NCBI RefSeq assembly: GCF_015207505.1
Contig: NZ_JADEWT010000060.1
Span: forward strand, 1 to 36,854
Reading direction: 5' to 3'
From: Tychonema sp. LEGE 06208
GTDB lineage: Bacteria > Cyanobacteriota > Cyanobacteriia > Cyanobacteriales > Microcoleaceae
DNA length: 36,854 bases
Shown here: one piece after another, positions 8,100 to 16,268 of the stretch
How positions within the stretch are numbered: position 1 is the first letter of the stretch
Layout: each line of letters begins with the position of its first letter
The notes under the pieces: generated by a model
What the model was told of the DNA's origin: nothing
Seen by the model: only the letters and a program-made list of their open reading frames with translations
The model's database searches: none
Position numbers and translations under genes: made by a program

Positions 8100-9586
8100 A
8101 CCTCTACCTCCTTCCCTAAATGTGCTAACAATGCTTTGACAAATCTTTCTAGCGTATCTCTAACTGATTCTCCCGAACCCCCTTTATCAGCTTTATCGAT
8201 AATGTGCAATGTTCCATTTTCCTCAAAAATTTCCCATTGTTGTGGATTTTGTGGATGATGATGTATTAAGTCTGCCTTGATTCCTTTTAAACGTCCTCTG
8301 CCAATACTGCTTTCACCCCCCACAGGTAAATCACTCGTCCACAAATCTTTCAGCAATAGTAACAGCAAGCCAATTTCATATTCATTCGGGTTACGCAACT
8401 CTAACTCAATACAGACACGAGTTTCATCACCACCAAATATAGGTTGTTCGTCAAATAATGCGCCGTGATATGCACCTCCTGTAAAACGGTCGATCGCAAT
8501 CCGATTTTGTACTAAGTCAGTTGCATCTTTGATAACTTTCTCGTGGACAACCAAACGGCTAGCTTGAGATTGCTTACCAATCACAAAACCAAATAAATTA
8601 TCAACAATCGGCGAGCAACTACCCAATGTTTTGACAATACGCTCTGCTCTATGGCGTAATACTCCGGCTAAACTTGTACCGGATAATACCGATTGTGACT
8701 CGGATTCGTTAGGTCGATGAGATTTCAAGTGTACGACATCCGGGGCGCGTCCAGTTGAGTCTTGACCGGAACGGATGAGGAGAGAACCGACTAATTTGAA
8801 TTCGGCGTGGATGAGGAAGCGATCGCGCTTATCCTTCTCATTCTCTAATGATACTCCCAGAGTAGTAGCAATTGATGAATAAGTTTCGCGATCGGGTAAT
8901 AAACCTGTATGCCAATGTTCAAAATTTAACCACGCTGTGCGATCGCCCGCATCTTCCAAGTTAAAGCTCCAAAGCTGCCATTCTTCGACATGACAGCGAC
9001 CAAAACCGCGCCGCTTTTTCATGCCAATCCCAATTTCACCTTTTTCTAAGCCTTGTAAAGCCCATGCTAAATCATTAATTAATGCTTGCTGTTCTGCAGA
9101 ATTTTTATCCTTCTCTACCAGTAATTCAAAGGAAAGTGAAAATTTTGTTCCTGCCGCTAACAGTTCCAAATCGTATTTATGACCTGGTTTTGCCGTGCCA
9201 GTTATGGCTTCAATTTCTACACCATCTCTTAATTCCACAGTGGGAATAGTGCTGCTGATAGCATCATTGATAATTAATGGACTTTGTTCGCCATCAGGAT
9301 CGCGACGAGTACCACCAAATAAGCGAGTAGCCCGATCGCCCTTTTGTTCCTCTACACCGTATCCGTGTTGGTACTCCCGCAAATAGTTGCGCAAAGCACC
9401 TGCAATCGATGCACCAGTTAAAAGCGCACAATCGCTCACACTATCTCTCAGCAATGCGATATCCGTTGGACTATCTGCGTCACCGCTTCCCAAGCAAGTC
9501 GGCGTATCTAAGATTAACGTACCCCGTACAATGATGCGTTGGGCGATCGGGCGGTGACAGCGATTTAGACGTTCTTGAGTCATCAT
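8096..9586 (-). CDS. Type III-D CRISPR RAMP with two Cas7 domains (Cas7-2x)
   Basis: 496 residues with two tandem Cas7-type RAMP domains. Domain 1 (about 15-250): strand RIIVRGTLIL, TDIALLRD with candidate catalytic Asp42, the turn LTGASIAGALR at 56-66, and the glycine loop GIGMKKRRGFGR at 186-197. Domain 2 (about 255-440): strand HAEFKLVGSLLIRSGQD, APDVVHLKS with candidate catalytic Asp283, the turn LSGTSLAGVLRHRAE, the Cas7 signature IDRFTGGA at 365-372, and loop VGGESSIGRGRLKG. In type III complexes the Asp before the second strand cuts target RNA every 6 nt, so both halves look catalytically competent. A single long protein therefore supplies two backbone positions. It overlaps csx10 by four bases (ATGA) and csx19 likewise. 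Confidence 0.9.
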   Translation of the reverse strand: MMTQERLNRCHRPIAQRIIVRGTLILDTPTCLGSGDADSPTDIALLRDSVSDCALLTGASIAGALRNYLREYQHGYGVEEQKGDRATRLFGGTRRDPDGEQSPLIINDAISSTIPTVELRDGVEIEAITGTAKPGHKYDLELLAAGTKFSLSFELLVEKDKNSAEQQALINDLAWALQGLEKGEIGIGMKKRRGFGRCHVEEWQLWSFNLEDAGDRTAWLNFEHWHTGLLPDRETYSSIATTLGVSLENEKDKRDRFLIHAEFKLVGSLLIRSGQDSTGRAPDVVHLKSHRPNESESQSVLSGTSLAGVLRHRAERIVKTLGSCSPIVDNLFGFVIGKQSQASRLVVHEKVIKDATDLVQNRIAIDRFTGGAYHGALFDEQPIFGGDETRVCIELELRNPNEYEIGLLLLLLKDLWTSDLPVGGESSIGRGRLKGIKADLIHHHPQNPQQWEIFEENGTLHIIDKADKGGSGESVRDTLERFVKALLAHLGKEVEV

Positions 9587-11145
9587 TTTTTCTCCTTAGT
9601 TGCCTTCTTCGCTACCGCCATAATCAGCCGCAGCGTGTACTTTTCAGCTAGCTTATCTTCTCTAGCGCGATCGTCATCAAACTTGCGATCGATATCAGCA
9701 ATTCTTACTTCTATTCCATTAATCCAATCAGTTGGGTTGCTCAACCACTCATCTAGCTGTTGTCTGAATGATTTATCGCCAATTTTTGTGCGCTCAAATT
9801 GATTCTTCGCCTTCGATGGTAAATTATTTAGCAGTGAGACAACTAAACTAAAATCGCCATTGGAAAGTCCTTGTCGTGCAACAGACTGTAGTCGTGATAA
9901 TTGACTGTTACTAATGCCTTCTTGCAAAGTTAAATATCCTACTTTCTTTTGCAGTGCTTCCTCTAGTTTTTGTTCTAACAATCTTTGTGTCATCTGTTCA
10001 GCTAAAAGACGCGAACCTTTTTTCAAGGAAGTAGAGCTACTAAATGGCTGAGCTAAACTGACTGTAAACTTTTCATATTGTAGCCAATTGATAGCAATTC
10101 GTCCAAAACCATCTTCTCTTCTCTCTCCAATTCCCTGAGCTTCAAGTTGTTGAATTTGTGATTCATTCATCTTAAGACCTTCAAAAACGATCGCACTGCC
10201 TGCAGCCAATGCTGGCACTTGCGGTAAAGGCAATCCCCATTTACGGTTAAACCCACCAATTAAAGTGCTACCAGCGAAAATATTGCTAGGTTCAGGCAAT
10301 GAGATATTTAACACTTCCTCGACAGCTTGTTTAATTAATATTGGATCGGCTACAGGTTGACCATCTTTGCTTCTCAAAAGTGTGTCGCTCAGAAGTGTAA
10401 TTATTAACTGCTCCTGATTTTCACGGTCTTCTGCTGGAACTCCAATTTCATTCCAATCATTAAGATTAAGAGGTTTTGCATCTATAATCTTAGTATGTCC
10501 GTATCCAGCACTTTGAGAACCGCCTAACCAGATGTTTGGTTCGGTGACTAATAACATCTGAATTGCGATCGCGTCTCCATCTTCGCAGAGGATGACTGAT
10601 TGAAATGTTTGTCCCGCATCTAGGGCATCGTAGCGGAAGATTTCACCTTGATTGTCTGTAGAACGTCCTTTTTGGCGATCGCGAAAATTATGAATATTAA
10701 TCCGCCGCTTGTCTTTGTATAAATTAACTACTCCACCTTTCTTAGTCCAAAAGTATTCACCCACAGATTTAGGATTTTCTGGATCTTCTCCTCTCTCAAT
10801 ACTGAAATCATAGACAGTTATAGGCGAATCCTCCTTAACTTCTGCATCCTTATCCTTGAACCAAGATAAAGGCAGAGGAAGAGTGCGTTGCGATTGCTTT
10901 TCGTAACTCAAAAGGTAAGCATTTAAGTAGCGCGTACTGTTGGCATCGAAGAACAATCTCTTCACTTCTTCATTGGTTAAATCAAGTTCTGACAAGTGAT
11001 GCTGCCTCATGTAACGCCCAATAATTGCACCGCGAATCATACTGCCCGGAATGTAAGAGTACGATACATCGCTGTTGGGATCGCCTTGAAATGAAGTAGC
11101 GAGAATTGGTTGCTGAGTATGTAATGTTAAAGTAATTGCTTTCAT
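9583..11145 (-). CDS. csx10: Type III-D RAMP protein Csx10 (Cas5, with helical Cas11-like tail)
   Basis: Csx10 is the signature of subtype III-D and takes the Cas5 place, capping the crRNA 5' handle next to Cas10. Of its 520 residues, the N terminus has MKAITLTLHTQQPIL, Y-I-P-G-S-M-I-R-G-A at 31-40 and a Y-L-N-A-Y-L strand. A second RAMP-like half has GGSQSAGYGH at 208-217, FAGSTLIGGFNRKWGLPLP at 290-308 and G-I-G-E-R-R-E-D-G-F-G-R at 338-349. From about 370 to 520 the protein changes to an almost purely helical, charged region (EQMTQRLLEQKLEEALQKK, LSRLQSVARQG), which resembles a Cas11-type small subunit and would be a Cas5-Cas11 fusion. The ATG at 11145 has an AAGGAGAAAGTTG ribosome site; the stop overlaps the next start. 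Confidence 0.9.
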   Translation of the reverse strand: MKAITLTLHTQQPILATSFQGDPNSDVSYSYIPGSMIRGAIIGRYMRQHHLSELDLTNEEVKRLFFDANSTRYLNAYLLSYEKQSQRTLPLPLSWFKDKDAEVKEDSPITVYDFSIERGEDPENPKSVGEYFWTKKGGVVNLYKDKRRINIHNFRDRQKGRSTDNQGEIFRYDALDAGQTFQSVILCEDGDAIAIQMLLVTEPNIWLGGSQSAGYGHTKIIDAKPLNLNDWNEIGVPAEDRENQEQLIITLLSDTLLRSKDGQPVADPILIKQAVEEVLNISLPEPSNIFAGSTLIGGFNRKWGLPLPQVPALAAGSAIVFEGLKMNESQIQQLEAQGIGERREDGFGRIAINWLQYEKFTVSLAQPFSSSTSLKKGSRLLAEQMTQRLLEQKLEEALQKKVGYLTLQEGISNSQLSRLQSVARQGLSNGDFSLVVSLLNNLPSKAKNQFERTKIGDKSFRQQLDEWLSNPTDWINGIEVRIADIDRKFDDDRAREDKLAEKYTLRLIMAVAKKATKEKK

Positions 11146-11162
11146 GCAACTTTCTCCTTAAT

Positions 11163-11816
11163 TTATTTTGCAAAATAGTTAGCATAGTGATGCGTAATGT
11201 CATCACCGTTTGCATCATCATGTAACGTACATTGGACGTGACCCCGACCTCGATTGCGTCCGCTACCCAAGCGCCGAAGTGCCAACGCACCAACTGCTAA
11301 AAGCGATAGCATTTCATCACTTGGCATCTTCTCAAAAATTAAGTCAGCCGTGAAACAAATGTCGCGCAAAACTACGCGAAATGAACGCAAACTCCCCTCA
11401 TATGGTGTACCGGATTGTGGGTCTATAGAAGTTTGACGGCGGATAGTTGTTAGCGAATTAAGTACCTCTGTTTTTGTTAACTTTTTTTCATCATTAATCT
11501 GGAAAGCAACAGCTTGACGTAAATCCTCTGGCAAACAAGCATCACCTACATGAACTGCACCCATTGTCCCTATGGTACTGCCCAATGTACCGAACAAATT
11601 GCAAGCAACTCTTTCCCAAGATGGGCGATGATTAGTCAATATTGCAATTAAGTTATCGCTTTCTTCGCTCAGCAATCCCTTGAGAGTGCGTCCCCGCAAG
11701 TAAGGAAAACCAAAAGGATCGTGTTCGACTTCTTGGTCAATTAAACCTGCGACTCCATCTCCCCGCCCAAAAGTTGTATCACTCAGCAGTTTTATTTTCA
11801 GTTGATAAATTGGCAT
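11163..11816 (-). CDS. cas7: Type III Cas7 (Csm3-like) RAMP subunit
   Basis: 217 residues, the size of a single Cas7/Csm3 backbone subunit. Order of motifs: first beta strand IYQLKIKLLSD, GRGDG, GLIDQEVEHDPFG with Asp27 aligned to the target-RNA-cutting Asp33 of Streptococcus thermophilus Csm3 (AIDSPV), the turn YLRGRTLKGLL at 40-50, and the glycine-rich C-terminal loop RLGSGRNRGRGHVQC. RRQTSIDPQSGTP at about 128-140 corresponds to the R..tsID..tG.. segment of the family. Its start lies 38 bp inside cas10, so the two are coupled. In the Synechocystis III-Dv complex this Cas7 is fused to Cas5-Cas11; here it is a free protein. Confidence 0.9.
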   Translation of the reverse strand: MPIYQLKIKLLSDTTFGRGDGVAGLIDQEVEHDPFGFPYLRGRTLKGLLSEESDNLIAILTNHRPSWERVACNLFGTLGSTIGTMGAVHVGDACLPEDLRQAVAFQINDEKKLTKTEVLNSLTTIRRQTSIDPQSGTPYEGSLRSFRVVLRDICFTADLIFEKMPSDEMLSLLAVGALALRRLGSGRNRGRGHVQCTLHDDANGDDITHHYANYFAK

Positions 11817-13455
11817 CTGACTCCTCTTTTAATGAGATATAAAATTCCATCGCTTCAATAGCATCAAAGTAACCACAAACTCCATTTAGCCAACCTTTCT
11901 CAGCTAAATCTTTACTTTGACCGCTAAATTCTGGAAAAAGAGGTAGTTGCTCATGTTTTATTCTGTAGTTTTTGAGAAACTTCTGAGTTGCATCAATTCC
12001 TTGTCGCAGTACATCCCTTAAAGCAATCACCTTATTATGACGACCGTTCCATTCCTCATCTTCATTGAAGTGTTTGACTACTTTTGTGAAGCCCTCCCAA
12101 GTACGCCAATCGCTATCGATTTCTTTTTTCAAACTTACAGGTCGCATTGATAAACTACCTGCGGGTACTTGAAATTCGCGATCGCGAATTTCAGAAATCG
12201 ATCCACTTAAGCCACTGGCTGCTAGATGCCAATCCAAAGCTGAGAAATCTCCTTTGTCTTCATCTTTAACAAATTTTTTAGCTTTTCGGCACAAATCTTC
12301 GCTAAGTTGATAAGCGCGTGCAAAGGGATAATGAGTTTTGACAACACAAATTCCTGCACAGGCTGTGAGAGGATTTTTACCATTTTCATTGCCTACAACT
12401 AGCTTTTTCTCAAATTCTTGCAAAAAAATGGCGGCGAGTTCTAATCCCAATCTTCCATCACAAACGAAGGTAATGTCATCACCACCGTAGACTAGAGGAC
12501 GGAAGGGCAAGTAATTATCTTTGATCTCAAACTTACCCTTGACTTTTCTTTTTCCATCGGCATCTACCTTAATTGATTTAACCAGTATCTCTACCACTTC
12601 TTTCAGTGCATTAATACCAGCCTGATTGACGCTGTGGGATAGTTGGCGCATAGCGATAATGTAGTCTCGATTACACTTATCTTTGCCAAAATTTTGAAAC
12701 CGTTTACCCATACCATTGCCATCAGCATGAACTACAGCAACATAGCTAGAATCTCCTTCTGAACGACCCATTTTGTCGGTTCTTAGAGGGAATTTATAGG
12801 AATCTAAAGCAGAGGCAAACATTTTTTGCAGCTTATTGTTAGCTTTAGAAACAACTTTGAGTTTTGCATCAATCTCTGTCGAAATAAGATAGGGTTCATC
12901 ATCCTCAAATTTTTCGCTCATCTTTACGGCAACTAACTGAGTCGATCGACAAGTAGCTGTCACACCCAAACCTAGCAATGGTGCAGAGGGTATACGGCTG
13001 CGCTTTTTGGCATCCAAGTCATTTTTCATCAAATTCTGAACGACATCATATAGAGATTGACTATCCCAATCAAATTCTTGATGAACAGCTACAAGATTAA
13101 TTCCTGGGGCATCTTCTAGGATTCGCTTGCTCAAAATCTTAGTAAATTGCACGGCATATTGCTTGTCTGAAAACAGCAATACTGTATTACCGCCACCTGC
13201 ATAAACTAATTCAGCAGCTAGTCCATCATCTTCAATGTATGGTTTTGCATCTGGTTGATGTTTTTTAGGATCGAATGCGTAAACTTTTCGATTTATATCT
13301 TGGCGCGCGAAGGTATGTAAAGCTTCTCTAGCCCAGTCATCTGTTGCCTGAGAAACCAGGTAAGATGCACCAATATTTTCGCGCAGGCGGTTGCTACCGA
13401 AAATGTAGGGTTGAATTCCAGTGGTGTCTAGTACAGTGACAGTAAACTTTTTCAT
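11779..13455 (-). CDS. cas10: Type III CRISPR large subunit Cas10 without HD domain
   Basis: Cas10 is the scaffold and signalling subunit: on target RNA binding its Palm2 domain makes cyclic oligoadenylates from ATP. The 558-residue protein starts directly with the first Palm domain (FTVTVLDTTGIQPYIFGSN, residues 4-22) and so lacks the N-terminal HD nuclease found in most Csm1/Cmr2. YAGGGNTVLLF (85-95) is part of Palm1. Palm2 has VVHADGNGMGKRF with metal-binding Asp245 and the cyclase motif GGDD at 324-327, both intact. C-terminal residues from about 450 are helical (D4-like). The zinc-finger region seems reduced (a lone Cys169 in GVTATCRSTQ). Expected output is cyclic oligoadenylate that activates the CARF protein encoded just upstream, with which it overlaps by 4 bp. 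Confidence 0.93.
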   Translation of the reverse strand: MKKFTVTVLDTTGIQPYIFGSNRLRENIGASYLVSQATDDWAREALHTFARQDINRKVYAFDPKKHQPDAKPYIEDDGLAAELVYAGGGNTVLLFSDKQYAVQFTKILSKRILEDAPGINLVAVHQEFDWDSQSLYDVVQNLMKNDLDAKKRSRIPSAPLLGLGVTATCRSTQLVAVKMSEKFEDDEPYLISTEIDAKLKVVSKANNKLQKMFASALDSYKFPLRTDKMGRSEGDSSYVAVVHADGNGMGKRFQNFGKDKCNRDYIIAMRQLSHSVNQAGINALKEVVEILVKSIKVDADGKRKVKGKFEIKDNYLPFRPLVYGGDDITFVCDGRLGLELAAIFLQEFEKKLVVGNENGKNPLTACAGICVVKTHYPFARAYQLSEDLCRKAKKFVKDEDKGDFSALDWHLAASGLSGSISEIRDREFQVPAGSLSMRPVSLKKEIDSDWRTWEGFTKVVKHFNEDEEWNGRHNKVIALRDVLRQGIDATQKFLKNYRIKHEQLPLFPEFSGQSKDLAEKGWLNGVCGYFDAIEAMEFYISLKEESDANLSTENKTAE

Positions 13456-14714
13456 CTTGCATCCTTATCGTTTTGTTTAATCCATTCTCCAATCCTGCTC
13501 GCTAAATCCATTAGATCGTCCCGTCCAAATACAGCAATCTTTTTCTCATCTAACACTGCTACCTCTGCTTTGAGAGTATCTGGTTCGTCAGTACAACAAA
13601 TTAAAGCAACTCTCGCTTCATCACCGCCCATTTGTCGCGCTCGCAAGTAGGCTTCAAATAGCTTATTTTTGCACAAGTCTCTTTTGCTGGTTGTTGAAAC
13701 AGATATCGCAAAAAGCTGATAGCCTCGTGTAAACGCTACATCAAATTCAAATCCGCTTCTAGTTCCTTTAAGAGGAACTTCAAAATTAAGTCCATAGTCC
13801 TTGATGGAATGCAAATCGGCAATATTTTTGACTTGCTGTAAAACATAATGCTCTAACCACAACCCATCCAGGTATTTACAAAAATGTTTTATTTCCGTAA
13901 AAATTCCTTTTTGTTGTACTACTTGTAACGATATTTTATCATCCGGTGTAACCAATTTTTCTCTTTTTAGGTATGCAATGACTGCTGGTGGTGCTGTTTC
14001 GAGAGATACCGATAACTTCTCTAACTCGGACTTGCTTTTCCAATCACCATAATTACTATTTTTCTTCTTACGTGCATTTTCACAGAATACTTTGTAGTAC
14101 CAATCAAACCAATGCTTTGCTTTATCTTCGTCCTTAAATATTTCCGCAAGTGTGGCGGCTAAATCGGGTAATCGCGCTTCTTGTGTAGGATTGGCTTTTA
14201 ACTCTAAACTGTGAATTTGAAAAAGTTTTGCAAGTTTGACTGGCAGCACTTCTGGTTTAACTTTGATCGGTTTGATGGGAGTGTTCTCGCTGTCTATGCA
14301 CATCTCTAGCTTGCGCGGGTCAAGATAGCTAAACACAGTCTGGGGACGCTCTTTGCTAAAAACTGCTCTGTAAGCGTGTACAGCCATCGCCTTCGTACCG
14401 CCCGTATAATTTAACCCAATCTTTCCATCCTTGATAGTTTCTAGCTTAGAGCGAATTGCCTTTTGAATCTGATAGGCATCAGCTTCGCCATCATTTAGTG
14501 GCACAAGTTGAGCAGTCTTTAAACCAATTGGTTCGCTACTCAATATTGTTTGCAGACGCTTGGCTGGCTTCTCTGTACCAGTCGTATACACAAGGTAGGG
14601 CGTACCTCCTGGATTTAACAAAAGTCTCGCAGCCACATAGTTAGGCAAAGGATTCTCGCCAACCAGCAAAAATAGGTGGTCAACTTTGTACTTGTCGAAC
14701 TCAGATGTACTCAT
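13452..14714 (-). CDS. Card1/Can2-like CARF effector with atypical PD-(D/E)XK domain
   Basis: First gene of the operon, 420 residues. N-terminal half (about 10-150) is a CARF domain of DUF1887/Card1 type: strand VDHLFLLVGENPLPNYVAA and the ligand-binding turn LNYTGGTKAMAVHAYRAV at 101-118. A helical linker follows, then a PD-(D/E)XK-like domain: WLEHYVL (Glu288), GFEFDVAF (Asp325), LFAISVSTTSKRDLCKNK (334-351) and RARQMGGDEARVALI (358-372). In Card1 the third strand normally reads IECKT with catalytic Glu and Lys; here it is ISVST, so both canonical residues are Ser. Card1 proteins cut single-stranded DNA and RNA when bound to cyclic tetra-adenylate. Here the nuclease could be inactive or use a displaced Lys (344, 349 or 351). 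The ATG overlaps no upstream gene; cas10 overlaps its stop. Confidence 0.82.
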   Translation of the reverse strand: MSTSEFDKYKVDHLFLLVGENPLPNYVAARLLLNPGGTPYLVYTTGTEKPAKRLQTILSSEPIGLKTAQLVPLNDGEADAYQIQKAIRSKLETIKDGKIGLNYTGGTKAMAVHAYRAVFSKERPQTVFSYLDPRKLEMCIDSENTPIKPIKVKPEVLPVKLAKLFQIHSLELKANPTQEARLPDLAATLAEIFKDEDKAKHWFDWYYKVFCENARKKKNSNYGDWKSKSELEKLSVSLETAPPAVIAYLKREKLVTPDDKISLQVVQQKGIFTEIKHFCKYLDGLWLEHYVLQQVKNIADLHSIKDYGLNFEVPLKGTRSGFEFDVAFTRGYQLFAISVSTTSKRDLCKNKLFEAYLRARQMGGDEARVALICCTDEPDTLKAEVAVLDEKKIAVFGRDDLMDLASRIGEWIKQNDKDAR

Positions 14715-14833
14715 AAAGCCTGTTTCTCCGTCTTTTTCAACTTTGTCACGCCGATTATGGCATCCTATAGGAAGACCCCCCTTCCGTTAGCCCTTACGCT
14801 ATAAAAACACAACACCAATCCCTCAAACCCACC
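14715..14833. promoter_or_regulatory. Divergent promoter region of the CRISPR operon and TIGR03985 gene
   Basis: These 119 bp separate the start of the seven-gene operon (minus) from the divergently read TIGR03985 gene (plus), so both promoters must lie here or in the adjacent coding ends. TATAAA is at 14801-14806 on the plus strand, about 28 bp before the GTG. On the minus strand CATAAT-like sequence lies around 14754-14760. No convincing -35 elements or long operator palindromes are visible. Confidence 0.5.
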
Positions 14834-16240
14834 GTGAACCAAACCTTTGGCAATCCCCCCAACCCCAAGATTTTACAACAATTAGCCAACGGTTCCCTCG
14901 ACCAAATGCAAAATCTGACCCGCGCCATCAGGTTATGGGTTTTGTTAACTTGGCTGTACAGCGACGAAGCATATAATGCCCTGGCAAATTCCTTCACCTA
15001 TGCCGATTGGCGCGCCGCTTTCTTTGGCGAGAATTACAAAGATGAAAAGCAAGCAGATATTGCCAACTATCCAGAGCCAAATTGCGCCTGCAACAAAACA
15101 ACCAAACAGTGGTTGATCGAATGGGATGTGCCTGTAAATGAGTGGCGGCACTCTTTACAAAAACAGCTCGCAATTTCCGAGATCGATTTAGACGAACTTT
15201 TGGCAGAAAAATTATTCGCTCAAGTTCGCAAATCTCTGCAGAATGATTTCGATTTGCTGGTGAGTCGGAATTTGCTGCAACTAATAAATGATGCTCCGGG
15301 CCGAAGTAAGAATTATCGCCGAGTAGAAACAATCCCGTCAATATTCGATCGATCGGAAAACTCCAATACAGAGAGCAATTTGAATTCTAAAGCACAGATT
15401 TATCTGGATATGTTTAGTTTTCTCGATCCGAGTTTGCCTTTGTTGGCGGAACAGGTTTTCGCAGCAGGAGATGAAGATAATCACCGCGTCTTTTTGTACG
15501 TTGATTATCTCGTACCCGAATCTAGCAGCCTAGAAGATGCTGTCGATCAATTTCAGAGCGAATTGCAGGAAATGTGGGATTCTCAAAATATCGCTCCTTT
15601 GCTATTAACTTATCGCAGCGCTCATCAAAATCTGATTAAGGAGTGCGTTGTTTATCCTGTTTGTATTTACTTTATGGAACGAGCTAAATATTTGTGTGCC
15701 TACGGCAGCACTCCCAAAGGTGATATCAATTGGTACAAATATCGGCTCGATCGCATTATTTCTAAACGCATAGAACCGCTAGATTGGCAAGATACCCGCA
15801 TCCCCCAATTACTCAAGGAAAAATATCAGGAAAATAACCTGCCAACTCCCAAAACAGTTAACGATATGTTAAAGGAAGCTTGGGGCTGCGATTTTTATAA
15901 AGAAACCGCGCTGATGGTACTGCGGTTCGATCGCGCTTTCGCTCAATCCTACCTGCAAGGAATCAGCATTCACCATACCTGTAAAGCCATAGAGTACGAT
16001 CGCGCCGCCAGATTAATCACACAATACACTCCCAATCCAGAAGAGCGATCGGCACTTTTAGAAATCCTCCAGTCTCGCCCAACCGACGATGCTTACTATC
16101 AAGTCACTTACCGAGTGACAGACTACTACCCGCTGAGGTGGTTGCGAGCTTTGGGCTCCCAAGTCGAAATTCTGCTACCTTGGGACTTGCGACACAAAAT
16201 GGCCGTAGAAATCCAAAAAACTGCCAACTTGTACCAATAG
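14834..16240 (+). CDS. CRISPR-associated protein, TIGR03985 family (putative regulator)
   Basis: 468 residues, read divergently from the effector operon. The N terminus follows the TIGR03985 pattern: P.ILQQLANGSLDQ, LTRAIRLWVLLTWLYSDE, FTYADWRAAFFGE and the Cys cluster NCACNKTTKQWLIEW. Later motifs typical of the family are LDMFSFLDPSLPLLAEQVF, a barrel-like FLYVDYLVPE, YPVCIYFMERAKYLCAYGST and a C-terminal YQVTYRVTDYYPLRWLRALGSQVEILLPWDLR. The central and C-terminal part has the look of WYL-type ligand-sensing domains, which in cyanobacteria include a repressor of a CRISPR locus (Sll7009 in Synechocystis); a regulatory job is therefore inferred, not shown. The GTG start at 14834 is the first codon of the conserved N terminus. 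Confidence 0.82.
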   Translation: MNQTFGNPPNPKILQQLANGSLDQMQNLTRAIRLWVLLTWLYSDEAYNALANSFTYADWRAAFFGENYKDEKQADIANYPEPNCACNKTTKQWLIEWDVPVNEWRHSLQKQLAISEIDLDELLAEKLFAQVRKSLQNDFDLLVSRNLLQLINDAPGRSKNYRRVETIPSIFDRSENSNTESNLNSKAQIYLDMFSFLDPSLPLLAEQVFAAGDEDNHRVFLYVDYLVPESSSLEDAVDQFQSELQEMWDSQNIAPLLLTYRSAHQNLIKECVVYPVCIYFMERAKYLCAYGSTPKGDINWYKYRLDRIISKRIEPLDWQDTRIPQLLKEKYQENNLPTPKTVNDMLKEAWGCDFYKETALMVLRFDRAFAQSYLQGISIHHTCKAIEYDRAARLITQYTPNPEERSALLEILQSRPTDDAYYQVTYRVTDYYPLRWLRALGSQVEILLPWDLRHKMAVEIQKTANLYQ

Positions 16241-16268
16241 TCTTTCGATCGATAATTATCAAATTTAT

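Noticed and set aside
14715..14833. RpaB-type HLR1 box in the divergent CRISPR promoter
   Set aside because: GTTAGCCCTTACGC has two TTA elements but 7 bp apart instead of the 10-bp period of HLR1, so it does not fit.
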